Assembly (NCBI GenBank): GCA_041744735.1
Contig: JBGTKH010000508.1
Location: 1-23,228, forward strand
DNA from: JBGTKH01 sp041744735
Lineage (GTDB): Bacteria > Planctomycetota > Planctomycetia > Pirellulales > Pirellulaceae
Direction of reading: 5' to 3'
Length of the DNA: 23,228 nucleotides
Every line of letters begins with the position of its first letter. The first letter of the stretch is position 1. Positions 1 through 9,000 of the stretch are shown piece after piece. The notes under the pieces are model-generated. The model did no database searches. It saw nothing but the letters and a program-made list of their open reading frames with translations, and was not told the origin of the DNA. A program made the position numbers and the translations under genes.

Positions 1-198
1 CGGCCAGCCACTGCGTCACCCGGTTGAGTCCACTATCGCGCTTGAGCACCGGCCAATTCCTAAAAGCGAATGTTGTCTCGGCGATTGTAACCCTCACGCC
101 GCGTGCGGGCAATCAAGACTTGAAGTCGACAAGCCGGAGAATCGTTCCATTAGCCTCGCGGCGACGTTTCGCGATTGTCCAACCGCAAATCGCGTGAT

Positions 199-210
199 AC
201 CATATATGGT
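199..210. promoter_or_regulatory. Palindromic operator candidate upstream of the two-gene unit
   Basis: ACCATATATGGT is a perfect 12-bp palindrome ending 15 bp before the first start codon, just ahead of the GGGAGGGA ribosome-binding site at 217-224. The second gene of the unit encodes a ribbon-helix-helix (HicB/Arc-like) protein, a family that commonly binds short palindromes in its own promoter. Autoregulation here is inference; the palindrome is directly visible. Confidence 0.4.
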
Positions 211-225
211 GCACTTGGGAGGGAC

Positions 226-597
226 ATGGACCGGCAAATGTTGAAGTACGTATTGCTCATTCCGCTCACCTACAACGATGGCACAAGCGTTCCGCAGTCG
301 GTTCGAGACCGCTTGCTGGACGAGGTTTACTTGTTGGCTTCCGGCTATACGATCGCCGGCACGGTGAGCGGTGCGTACCAGATGACGGATGGCGGCAAGA
401 AAATCGACGAACTGCTTGAGGTTTGGATTTGTCTGTCCGAAGACGCTGTGCCCGAATTGAAAACGCTTGTTCGACGATTCGCTCGCGAACTTGGCCAAGA
501 GTCCATGTACCTGGAACGGACGGGAAGTAACATCGAACTCGTAACACCCGAACCGGACGACGACAAGTCGGAGGGCGATGCTAATGAAAAAGAGTGA
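226..597 (+). CDS. Small protein of unknown function, DUF3574-like layout, paired with HicB-like gene
   Basis: The product is 123 aa, acidic at the C-terminus, with no signal peptide or membrane segment. I do not recognise it with confidence. Its layout (a strand at LKYVLLIPL, a Gly-rich turn, a long helix of about 25 residues, then GQESMYLE and a final strand) recalls the small alpha/beta DUF3574-type fold, where a 'GQESV' segment precedes the last strand; this is a weak resemblance. The start is uncertain: ATG 226 lies only 3 nt after GGAGG (218-222), while ATG 238 gives 15 nt and begins at MLKYVLL. A longer in-frame reading from 175 has no ribosome-binding site. The 3' end overlaps the next gene by 14 nt, so the two are almost certainly co-translated. 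The partner is a HicB-like protein, but this protein is twice the length of a HicA toxin and lacks its double-stranded-RNA-binding pattern, so it should not be called HicA. Confidence 0.75.
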   Translation: MDRQMLKYVLLIPLTYNDGTSVPQSVRDRLLDEVYLLASGYTIAGTVSGAYQMTDGGKKIDELLEVWICLSEDAVPELKTLVRRFARELGQESMYLERTGSNIELVTPEPDDDKSEGDANEKE

Positions 598-955
598 GAT
601 TCTAAAACGTGCTCGTGGACTCGCGCGGTCGGCGAAGACCTGGGCGGAGTTTTCCAACGCGTTATTTAATCCTGACGACGGGCTCATTACGCAGGCGTAT
701 CCCGACCGCGCGGATCGCGAGGCGTTCATCAAGTCCGACACTTATCGCCGGATTCGCGAACTGTTGAACGCAACCATTGAGCGAACGGGATTAGTTGAAG
801 GAGCGACTCCGCAGAAAAGCGGACGGTTCATGGTGCGTGTCCCTCGCTCGTTGCATGCAGCGTTAGAGCAAGAGGCAGCGCAGGAGGGAGTAAGCCTGAA
901 TCAACTCGTGACCTACAAACTGGCCGCACAGATCCAGCAGGCAGTGGATTCTTGA
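584..955 (+). CDS. HicB/Arc-like ribbon-helix-helix DNA-binding protein
   Basis: The product is 123 aa. The C-terminal third (about residues 80-117) reads FMVRVPRSLHAALEQEAAQ followed by EGVSLNQLV, the classic HicB/Arc pattern: a short beta strand (VRVPRSLH), helix 1, a turn with SLNQLV, and helix 2. The N-terminal 75 residues (ARGLARSAKTWAEFSNALFNP, then a 'RADREAF..SDTYRRI' segment) are a separate helical region that I have seen before this C-terminal domain but for which I know no function. Start ATG 584 is preferred over ATG 578 because GGAGGG at 570-575 lies 8 nt upstream of 584. It overlaps the upstream gene by 14 nt. The expected role is DNA binding and repression of its own operon, with the upstream protein as partner; this is inference from the family. 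The gene converges with the heme-binding protein gene, with 6 bp between the two stop codons. Confidence 0.85.
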   Translation: MKKSEILKRARGLARSAKTWAEFSNALFNPDDGLITQAYPDRADREAFIKSDTYRRIRELLNATIERTGLVEGATPQKSGRFMVRVPRSLHAALEQEAAQEGVSLNQLVTYKLAAQIQQAVDS

Positions 956-961
956 ACGGGC

Positions 962-3900
962 TTACTTCAATCCGCTGAGGAACTCGACTAAATCACGCAC
1001 CTCCGACTTCAAGAGGTGTTTGAGCAGGTCTTCGGGCATGGAAGATTTGCCGGCTTTGCGTTCTTCGATGGTGGATTTGTCGATCGTGTTCAGTTTGCCT
1101 TCGGCGGTGATCAGTCGAATGATCTGGTCGTCTTCGTGGCGCACGATGCCGGCATGAATTTGGCCGTCGTCGGTGGCCAGCATTACGGTTTCAAAGTTCT
1201 TGGCGATCGTGCGGTTGGGGTCGACGATCGCTTCCAGCAGGTACTCGCGTTTCTTGTCGGTGGCGATCTTCGACAGGTCGGGGCCGACTTCTCCGCCGCG
1301 GTCGGCGATCTTGTGGCAGCGGACGCAGGAGACCTCGGTCTTCTCGAAGAAAATCTTGCGGCCGCGTTCGGCGTCGCCACCTACCAGCGACTCACGGAAC
1401 TGAACCAGCGGATCGGCGGATGGGCGAGCGGCTTCGTACGCGGCCAGCTTCGACTTGATTTCCGCCGATGCGCGGCGGGCGGCGGCTTCGAGCACGTCGA
1501 GTTGCGTATCGGCGGGAATCTCGTCGGCGATCAGCTTGTCGAGCGCCCGCGAGAGGATCGCGTTCGTGCCGGGCTGAGTCATCGTGGCCAGCGTGGCGAG
1601 CGCCTCTTGTCGTTCGACTAACTCGCCTTTGTAGATGGCCGCTTCGAGAGGTTCCAGAGCATCAGCCGGTCGCAGTTTGGACAGCACTTGTCGAGCCACC
1701 GCGCGGACGGCCGATTGATCGTCGGTCAGCGACGCTTGCAAGGCGTCGTTCAACTTCTCATCCTTCAGCGTGGCCAGCGCGGACAACGCGTCGGCTCGCG
1801 CTGTACCGGGCTGCGATTTGTCGGCCAGCAACCCGTGCAGCGCCGGTCCGACCTCTTTGATTCCCAAGTCGGCGGCGACCTTCCCGCCGAGCGCTCGCAC
1901 GCGCGTGGGGCCGGTAAAAATGCCGGGCAGTGCGGGACGCACGGCGGTAACGGCGATTTCCTTGTCGCGCGGCTCCAGCGGCCGCCACATGTTCAGTACG
2001 CGGTCGCGACTGGCAGGCGTGGACCACGAACCCAACATCTGCAGCGCCTCGAGGCGCATGTTCTCCGGCGCGTCCGATCGCGCGGCAAATGCCGCTACGG
2101 CATCTGCGTTCTTCTGTTCGCCCAGGCGATAGTTGGCATTCAAAACGCGCCGCAACAAAGCGTCATCCTGAAGCGAGCGCGAAACAATCGCGGCTAACTG
2201 CGGCATGGCGTCTTGAATCGGTACGTCGTGAATCGCACGGGCCGCTTCGATGACCAAGGGCGGATCGATATCGCCCAAAAAAACCGCAACGTGCGGGCTA
2301 TGCAGTTTTCGCAGCGCCAACAGAATTCCCATGCGCGCGGACGGCGAAGGGTGCCGTGCGGCGGCAACCAGCGCCTCCACGTTGTTCGTTCCCGCCAAGC
2401 CCATCACGCCGCCGTGCCGCAGGATCGGATCTTGGTCCTCGTTGGCCACGAGCATTTCCAACAGTGGGCCGACGGCCTCAACGCTGCCGAGCTTTCCTAA
2501 ACTCTGCGCCGCGAAGTAACGGACACGAGCATTGTCATCTTTGAGCCGCGCGATCAATTTGTCTTGCGCCGCAGCCATCCGCGAGTCGCCCAGAACCTGG
2601 GCCGCTTGAGCCCGCACCTCCGCATCGCGGTCGTCCAATAGTTTGAGCACCGCGTCGAGCACGCTCAACGAATTGTCGTTGCCACGCGCGACTTGCCCCA
2701 ATCCCCAGATCGCGTGCAGACGAGCCAGCCGGCTCTTGGCGGCTTGCGCCGCTTCTGTCAATGTTGCCGAGTCACCGCGAGCGGCCAACGCGAACTGTGC
2801 TTCCTGCCGCACTCGACGGTCCGCGTGCGACAGCAGTTTCGCAAGCTCGTCGGGCGATCGATCGGCCAGACCGCCGGACAGCAACTGCTTAACTTCGAGA
2901 ACAAGAGGATCGCTGGTCTTCTCCGGATCGAAGAATTTGTAGATTCGTCCCTTCCCATCGCCGGTCCAGCCGTTGACCCAGTCGCTGGCATAGATCGCGC
3001 CGTCGGTTCCGAAATCCACGTCGGTTGCCAAAATGTTCCAAATCGTCTGCTCTTCATCGGCCAATTCAAAGAAGGCCCCCTTTGGTTTCGCGCGGAAAGT
3101 GCGGATGCCGCTGTTCGCCGCGCCGCCGCGGAAATCGCAGAGGAAAAAGCGATTCTTGTAATGGAATGGCAAGCCCGTGCCGGGATAATACGCCAGACCC
3201 GACGGGCCGTCGGAGATGTTGGCGATCGGCGGCACGATAAACGCCGGTTGGCCTGCGTGATAAGGGTGCCAGATGTTCTCGCGGTTGAACGGCCCGCGGT
3301 CTGCAAGATATTGAAATGCCATCCGCCAGCCGCTCTCGCCTCCTTCGGCCAAGTACACCAGCCGAGCCTTGTCGCCGCTGTCGCTATTGTTGTCGACGGT
3401 GAATAGATTTCCATAGTCGTCGAACGCCAACTCCTGCGGGTTTCGCAGGCCGGTGTAGATTACTTCTAGATCGGAGCCGTCGAGATTGCAGCGCAAGACG
3501 CCGCCCGATTCTGGATTCACGAAGTGGCCGCTGTCGGTCTTCACGTTGTAGCCGCGGTCGCCGATACTGAAGTACAACTTGCCGTCGGGACCGATGCGCA
3601 GCCCGTGCATGTCGTGGCCGCGAAATGCAAATCGCACACCGTAGCCATGGTGCAGCGACTTTCGTTCGTCGGACTGCCCGTCGCCGTCGGTATCGCGAAG
3701 CAACCATAAATCCGGAATGCAGGTGTAATAGACGTTGTCGCCTTGCACCAACACGCCGGCCCCGGTGCCATCGACGATGTTGTTGAAGCGATCGGCGAAG
3801 ACGGTCGCCTTGTCGGCCTTGCCGTCGCCGTCGGTATCTTCAAGCAGTCGTATGCGATCTTCGTACTTGGTGTAATCAACGGCCGTCTCTTGGAGGTGCT

Positions 3901-4261
3901 TTCGAATGTACGCCAGCCGATCCTCAACGGTCTGAGCAGCCAAATCGTCATCCAGCCAATCCGCATGTCCGCGGTTATCCTCAACGCCTTTGCTCTGACG
4001 AAACGTCTCGCAAACGAAGACGCGGCCGCGCGCGTCGACGTAGAACGCCACAGGATTAGCCAGCAGCGGTTCGGCCGCGAACAACTCAGTCCGCAAGTCC
4101 GCCGGCACGCGAAAGCCCTTGATCGCCTGTTGGCCTTCGTTGGACGCCGGAAAAATCTGCGGCGGCAACGGCTCCGGCGTCGCGGGTGTTTCGGCCTGCA
4201 CAAGGCCGGTAATGAGCAGCGTTGAAATGACAAAGGCGGAAACGAACGTGGAGAGTTTCAT
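962..4261 (-). CDS. PVC-type membrane-bound dehydrogenase-like protein: beta-propeller, HEAT repeats, cytochrome c
   Basis: The product is 1099 aa and exported. MKLSTFVSAFVISTLLITGL followed by VQA is a clean Sec signal peptide, which is why ATG 4261 is chosen over the in-frame start at 4288. Domains in order: a glucose/sorbosone-dehydrogenase-like beta-propeller at roughly 40-450, with acidic 'DTDGDGKAD' and 'DTDGDGQSD' loops that look like calcium sites; HEAT-like helical repeats at roughly 480-940 (for example RVRYFAAQSLGKLGS); and a C-terminal cytochrome c-like domain with CVRCH near residue 980 and a likely distal Met ligand in SSMPEDL, followed by the family's 'DLVEFL' ending. Such proteins are very abundant in planctomycetes and are presumed to be periplasmic redox or carbohydrate-oxidising proteins; the substrate is unknown. 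It is monocistronic as far as can be seen. I see no frameshift and all domains are present. No strong ribosome-binding site is visible. Confidence 0.95.
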   Translation of the reverse strand: MKLSTFVSAFVISTLLITGLVQAETPATPEPLPPQIFPASNEGQQAIKGFRVPADLRTELFAAEPLLANPVAFYVDARGRVFVCETFRQSKGVEDNRGHADWLDDDLAAQTVEDRLAYIRKHLQETAVDYTKYEDRIRLLEDTDGDGKADKATVFADRFNNIVDGTGAGVLVQGDNVYYTCIPDLWLLRDTDGDGQSDERKSLHHGYGVRFAFRGHDMHGLRIGPDGKLYFSIGDRGYNVKTDSGHFVNPESGGVLRCNLDGSDLEVIYTGLRNPQELAFDDYGNLFTVDNNSDSGDKARLVYLAEGGESGWRMAFQYLADRGPFNRENIWHPYHAGQPAFIVPPIANISDGPSGLAYYPGTGLPFHYKNRFFLCDFRGGAANSGIRTFRAKPKGAFFELADEEQTIWNILATDVDFGTDGAIYASDWVNGWTGDGKGRIYKFFDPEKTSDPLVLEVKQLLSGGLADRSPDELAKLLSHADRRVRQEAQFALAARGDSATLTEAAQAAKSRLARLHAIWGLGQVARGNDNSLSVLDAVLKLLDDRDAEVRAQAAQVLGDSRMAAAQDKLIARLKDDNARVRYFAAQSLGKLGSVEAVGPLLEMLVANEDQDPILRHGGVMGLAGTNNVEALVAAARHPSPSARMGILLALRKLHSPHVAVFLGDIDPPLVIEAARAIHDVPIQDAMPQLAAIVSRSLQDDALLRRVLNANYRLGEQKNADAVAAFAARSDAPENMRLEALQMLGSWSTPASRDRVLNMWRPLEPRDKEIAVTAVRPALPGIFTGPTRVRALGGKVAADLGIKEVGPALHGLLADKSQPGTARADALSALATLKDEKLNDALQASLTDDQSAVRAVARQVLSKLRPADALEPLEAAIYKGELVERQEALATLATMTQPGTNAILSRALDKLIADEIPADTQLDVLEAAARRASAEIKSKLAAYEAARPSADPLVQFRESLVGGDAERGRKIFFEKTEVSCVRCHKIADRGGEVGPDLSKIATDKKREYLLEAIVDPNRTIAKNFETVMLATDDGQIHAGIVRHEDDQIIRLITAEGKLNTIDKSTIEERKAGKSSMPEDLLKHLLKSEVRDLVEFLSGLK

Positions 4262-4430
4262 GGTCAGTGTCTGTCGAAGGGCGAGCAAATGCCATCGCGA
4301 TCGATACGTCTAATGTCTGTCATCTCAGCCGATGTGTACGATCGCGTCGCGGGAAAAAATGGAGGGATTAACGGATAGCTTATTTCGTCCAGGCAGGATT
4401 AGCAATGGAACTGGTTACATCCGAACAAGC

Positions 4431-4715
4431 ATGCGAGAATTTATGGCGACACTCGAGAAACTTCCGTTCTACGCCAAAGTCGGCACGCAGGAGTTGTTAA
4501 TCATCGAACGGCAACCTTGGGCCATCCGCTTGTTTCGTCTGCAAGACAATCAGATGGTGGAGGCGGGACAGTCGACTCCCAATGTGCGAAAAAGACTTGC
4601 GAGCGACGTCCTTCCGCTTAGCTGGCGGCTTACTGGCACGCCTCAATCGCCGCAGATCGAGATCACACATCACGACGGCGTACAGCGCTGGGTGCTAACA
4701 CCGGACGGTCTGTGA
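4431..4715 (+). pseudogene. C-terminal remnant of an Uma2-family endonuclease gene
   Basis: The 94 residues from ATG 4431 (EKLPFYAKVGTQELLIIERQ and on through DVLPLSWRL, PQIEITHHDGVQRW) match my memory of the C-terminal half of planctomycete Uma2 (DUF820) PD-(D/E)XK proteins, where 'KLPFYA.VGT.ELLI..RDPW' is the segment after the catalytic core. The usual N-terminal 90-110 residues with the catalytic Asp and E-x-K are missing. The open frame extends back to 4332, but residues 1-33 of that reading look random. There is no ribosome-binding site at a good distance from 4431. I therefore call it a 5'-deleted remnant rather than a functional gene. It could alternatively be a short expressed protein of unknown function. 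Confidence 0.55.
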
Positions 4716-4741
4716 GTCATCCGTTTCCGGCGTGTATGTCC

Positions 4742-4768
4742 GCGCAAGCACTCGGGGCACACTTGCGC
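4742..4768. terminator. Possible bidirectional hairpin between converging genes
   Basis: GCGCAAG (4742-4748) pairs with CTTGCGC (4762-4768) around a 13-nt loop. It sits between the end of the Uma2 remnant and the stop codon of the minus-strand hydrolase. No T-run follows on either strand, so this is only a weak terminator candidate. Confidence 0.25.
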
Positions 4769-4775
4769 ACTTTCA

Positions 4776-5783
4776 TCACGGCGTGGAAGCTGGATAGATA
4801 TACGCCCGCGTTTTCCGCATTACGGTTTCGGAATCGAGGTGGCTGTAGAACGAGTGCTCGCTGCCGAGGTAGCGGCAGCCGTCCCATTCTTCAATTCGCT
4901 CGGCCGCTTCGCCCAACGCATAGCGGTTGTTTAATCCTAAGTACCCCATGCCCATAGGCCGGCCAGATCGGGTGACCCAGTTATAATGCTGCAGCGCCCG
5001 ATCGCACGAGTTGTGCACGATCAGCATGCGGTCGAAGCTCTCGATGGCTCGGCCGTGATGCTGGCCCGGTTCCAGCCAGTAGTCATGCATGCCGGGCGTC
5101 CAGAGCACGGCCGTCGGCGGCCGGCGTTTCGGGTTGAGTTCGGTCGGCAGCGTGCAGCCGACCAGACTGCCGCCGCTGAGCATGTGCAGTGCCCCCGTAA
5201 TCGAACGCGCGCCAAAGCTGAATCCCAACAAGTCGGTCCGCGTGTTCGGGTCGAGCCGCGACATAACCCACGCTAAATAGTATCCGTCGATATCGCTGCG
5301 CACGGCCATGTCGCGCAAATCGCGGATCGGCCGGCCGGCTTTGCTCGCCGGCCATGACCAGGTGACGAACGTCATCGCCTCGTCCTGCGGCGCACCACAA
5401 GTGATGCGCTGGTGCGTGAGGAAACCGCGGAGATTCGCTTCCGCCCAATCGACGCGGGCACCGTGCAGGTGTATGAACACGCGCGTCTGCGGGTTCTGGG
5501 CCGCGAAGAAGCCGTCGATGTTCGTCTGCTGCCAGCCGACGTTCCAATCGTACCGCCAGACGCCAAAGTTGGGCGTCTCCCACTCGTTGCCGGGACAGCC
5601 CAGATGCCGCGTGCTGATCAGCCACATCTGATCCTGCGGCCGTGGCAGACATGTTTCGCTGGCGTGATCGCACGGCTGTGAGGCCGCGACTTCATTGGCC
5701 AGCGCCATTGCCGAGCCAGCCACAACTTGCCCGAGGGCCAAGAGCAAGCCGAGCCCAGCCCCGATTACGCGGTGCCGCGTCAT
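4776..5783 (-). CDS. Exported alpha/beta-hydrolase-fold protein
   Basis: The product is 335 aa. The start at 5783 is chosen because MTRHRVIGAGLGLLLALGQV followed by VAGSAMALA is a good Sec signal peptide; the open frame continues upstream to 6347 but that part is antisense to the start of mfd and looks non-coding. A serine-hydrolase nucleophile elbow, GFSFG (Ser189), follows an early strand and oxyanion-region motif, VFIHLHGARVDW (about 102-113). Candidate acid and base residues are Asp261 (HNSCDRAL) and His310 or His315 (GSEHSFYSHL). Several paired cysteines (38/45, 63, 130, 210, 260, 303) suggest disulfides in the periplasm. The substrate is unknown. The gene lies divergent from mfd, with an inverted-repeat element between them. 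The fold and the nucleophile are fairly certain; the family name is not. Confidence 0.85.
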   Translation of the reverse strand: MTRHRVIGAGLGLLLALGQVVAGSAMALANEVAASQPCDHASETCLPRPQDQMWLISTRHLGCPGNEWETPNFGVWRYDWNVGWQQTNIDGFFAAQNPQTRVFIHLHGARVDWAEANLRGFLTHQRITCGAPQDEAMTFVTWSWPASKAGRPIRDLRDMAVRSDIDGYYLAWVMSRLDPNTRTDLLGFSFGARSITGALHMLSGGSLVGCTLPTELNPKRRPPTAVLWTPGMHDYWLEPGQHHGRAIESFDRMLIVHNSCDRALQHYNWVTRSGRPMGMGYLGLNNRYALGEAAERIEEWDGCRYLGSEHSFYSHLDSETVMRKTRAYIYPASTP

Positions 5784-5903
5784 GCGGCGGCAGCCAATCC
5801 TCGTTACAACATCCATCGATCCACATCCAATGTTGCAAGTTCCAAAGATGTTCGCCGCGACAACCCCGCCGGACAGTGTGAAAATATAGCACATACACAA
5901 CCT

Positions 5904-5992
5904 GTAGCTTGGGTCCATTGACCCGAGCGGTAACGACGGCTGAACCGGGCGAATACCTTGGCCATTCGCACGGGCAAATGGACCCGAGCTAC
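5904..5992. repeat. Imperfect palindromic intergenic element (GTAGCTYGGGTCCATT arms)
   Basis: The outer arms are GTAGCTTGGGTCCATT (5904-5919) and AATGGACCCGAGCTAC (5977-5992), which pair at 15 of 16 positions. Smaller palindromes are nested inside: GGGTC/GACCC (5911-5924) and CGAAT/ATTCG (5950-5968). The element is 89 bp and lies between the divergent hydrolase and mfd genes. From memory, such 'GGGTCCATT...' sequences are dispersed repeats in planctomycete genomes, but no second copy is present in this window. Confidence 0.6.
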
Positions 5993-6056
5993 GAAAACCG
6001 CCGTCGCTGGCGATTCGGGCAGATGTCGTGGTCCGCATCGGCCGCACATCCTCGAC

Positions 6057-6086
6057 TTTCCTAAACGCCGGCATTTCCGATACAAT
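6057..6086 (+). promoter_or_regulatory. Weak promoter candidate for mfd
   Basis: TACAAT at 6081-6086 is a near-consensus -10 element ending 12 nt before the chosen mfd ATG at 6099. The matching -35 position (TTTCCT, 6057-6062, 18-bp spacer) is poor. If used, the leader would be only about 5 nt, which fits the lack of a ribosome-binding site before 6099. Confidence 0.25.
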
Positions 6087-6098
6087 TCGCCCGTCGCT

Positions 6099-9000
6099 AT
6101 GGCACACGCAGCACCGGCAGTAGCGGCGGCGGAGCAACTTTTGGTTTTGTCCCGCTGCCTGGAAACGCACGCGGGCTTCGCTGAAGCGATCGCGGCCTTG
6201 CACGACCGCCGCGAGGTGACTTTCGACGGAGTCTGGGGGTCGGCCTGCGCGCTGTTGGCGGCGACGCTCTCGCAACATGCTTCCGGCCCGCTGGTTGTGG
6301 TTTGCCCACATGGTGACGCAGCCGACGACTTGTGCGACGACCTGCAACTGTTTACCTCAGAGCGCCCCGACAGATTTCCGGCCTGGGAATCCGATCCGGG
6401 CGAGCGGATCATTCACGATGAAATCTACGGCGACCGCCTGAGATTACTGAAGAGGCTGCTGAAAGCGGAATCGGGAATCGGCGGAGCGCTGCCGTCGTTA
6501 ATCGTCACGAGCATTCAAAGTCTGTTGCAGCCGGTGCTCAGCCGCGAGGCCGTCGCCAGCCACACGCGTCACTTCCGCAACGGCGATAGAATCGACGTCG
6601 AGCCACTTTTGAAGTGGCTAGTCAGTAGCGGTTTCCATCACACTACGGCCGTCGAGCTGCCCGGCGAGTTCTCCAGCCGCGGTGGAATCATCGACATCTT
6701 CGCCCCCGACTGGCTGCAGCCGGTGCGCATCGAACTGTTCGACGACGAAGTGGAATCGATCCGCTCGTTCGACATCGCCACACAGCGCAGCCTGCAGTCG
6801 CTCAATGCCGTCGAGATCACGGTGCTCGTCCCCAGCAGTGAAAACCGCGAGCACTTCACCAGCTTTCTGCCGGCCGACAGTTGGATACTGCTGGTCGAGC
6901 CCGAGCAGATCGACGACCAGGGAAAGCAATATCTGCGGCGAGTTGAACGGCCGCAGCAATTTCACAGTGTCACGGCGGTGATGCAACAGGCCAACCGTTT
7001 CTCGCTTGCGGCGGCGGCGGGACTCGCGGCGGGCGGAGCTGTGCACACTTGTCACTTGCAAATCGAATCGGTCGAACGATTCAGCGGTGATTTCGCACGC
7101 GTGCGCGGCGAACTGGAACAGGTGGGCGACGGACACGACGTGTTCGTCGTCTCGCAAACGGAAGCGGAGGTCGAACGGCTGCAGGAAATCCTCGGCACCA
7201 CGCGGTTGGCCGCCAGTGGGCGACTGCACTTCACCGTCGGCATGTTACGGCAAGGCTTTCGGCTGGTCGGCGACCGCATCGTGCTGATCAGCGGCAGCGA
7301 GCTGTTTCATCGTGGCGAATTGCGCCGCCCGCCGCGCCGCCGCTTGGGCAAAGCAATCGACAGCTTTCTCGAATTGCGGCAAGGCGATTTGGTCGTGCAC
7401 CTGTCGCACGGTATCGGCCGTTATCGCGGGCTGAAGGTGCTGGACAAAGACGGGCAAGTCGAAGAACACTTGGAGATCGAATTTCACGGCGGCACGAAAA
7501 TCTACGTGCCGGCGGCGAAGATCGAATTGATCCAGAAATACGTCGGCGGCGCGAAAACGCGGCCGACGCTAGCCAAAATCGGCGGCAAATCGTGGCTGCG
7601 ACAGAAGCAAGCGGCCGAAGCGGCGGTTACCGATCTGGCGTCGGAAATGCTGGAGATTCAAGCCTCGCGCGCCTCGCGGCCCGGCATCGCGTTTGGCGCC
7701 GACACCGATTGGCAACGCGAATTCGATGCCTCGTTCCCGTACCACGAAACGCCGGATCAACTATCCGCTTTGCAAGCGATCAAAGGCGACATGCACCGGC
7801 CGCGTCCAATGGACCGGCTGCTGTGCGGCGACGTTGGCTTCGGCAAAACCGAAGTCGCGATGCGGGCCGTGTTCAAAGCAGTGGACAACGGCTATCAGGT
7901 TGCGGTGCTTGTGCCGACCACGATTCTGGCCGAGCAACATTACAACACGTTCCGCGAGCGGATGGGCGAGTTCCCGTTCGACATCGCGCGGCTCAGCCGC
8001 TTCTGCACGGGCACAGAGCAGCGCGAGATTATCGAAGGGCTGGCCGCCGGCCGCATCGACATCGTCATCGGCACGCATCGGCTGGCCAGCAGCGACGTCA
8101 AGTTCGCGAATCTTGGCCTGGTGATCATCGACGAGGAGCAGCGGTTCGGCGTCGAGGTGAAAGAGCGTCTGAAAACCTTGCGCACGACGGTCGACGTACT
8201 GACCATGAGCGCGACGCCGATCCCGCGCACGCTGCACATGTCATTGGTGGGTGTGCGCGACATCGCGAATCTCGAAACGGCGCCGGAAGATCGGCTCGCG
8301 GTCGAAACTCGTGTGACGCGCTTCGACAACGAACTGATTCGTCACGCGATTTTGCGCGAACTGAATCGCAGCGGACAAATCTTCTTCGTACACAATCGCG
8401 TCGAGGACATCGAAATCGTGGCTCGCAAGCTGCGAGATATTGTCCCCGAAGTACGGCTGCGAATCGGCCACGGTCAGATGCCCGAAGGCGAACTCGAACA
8501 AGTCATGGTCGACTTCGTCGCGCATCGCTTCGATCTGCTGCTGGCCACGACGATCGTCGAGAGCGGGCTGGACATCCCCAACGCCAACACGATCTTTATC
8601 GATGAGGCGGACCGCTACGGGCTGGCCGATCTGCATCAGCTTCGCGGGCGCGTCGGCCGCTACAAACATCGCGCGTACTGCTATCTGCTGATCGATCCCT
8701 TCAAACACATCACGCCCAACGCGGCCAAACGCTTGCGAGCCATCGAAGAATTCAGCGACATGGGCGCCGGCTTCGCGATCGCCATGCGGGATTTGGAAAT
8801 CCGCGGTGCCGGGAATTTGCTGGGCACACAGCAAAGCGGACACATCGCGACGGTGGGCTATGAGCTGTATTGCCAATTGCTGGAAACCGCCGTCCGCAAA
8901 TTGAAGAAGATGGCTCCGCGGCTGTCGATCGACGTCGACATCGACCTGCCGGGCGAAGCCTATCTCCCGCCGGCTTACGTCAGCGACATGCGGTTGAAGA

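Noticed and set aside
226..597. HicA toxin next to HicB
   Set aside because: The protein is about twice HicA's length and lacks the HicA catalytic-His and dsRBD-like pattern.
94..741. 215-aa minus-strand ORF covering both genes of the first unit
   Set aside because: Antisense to two overlapping genes with ribosome-binding sites and a recognisable HicB-like domain; it has no domain of its own.
1016..1621. 201-aa and several other plus-strand ORFs inside the heme-binding protein gene
   Set aside because: Gly/Val-rich shadows typical of the reverse strand of GC-rich genes; the minus-strand protein is clearly real.
5958..6098. 47-residue N-terminal extension of Mfd
   Set aside because: It is translated from the repeat arm and intergenic DNA and is not Mfd-like; ATG 6099 fits the family.
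5784..6347. N-terminal extension of the alpha/beta hydrolase
   Set aside because: It overlaps the start of mfd antisense and crosses the inverted repeat; the signal peptide begins at 5783.
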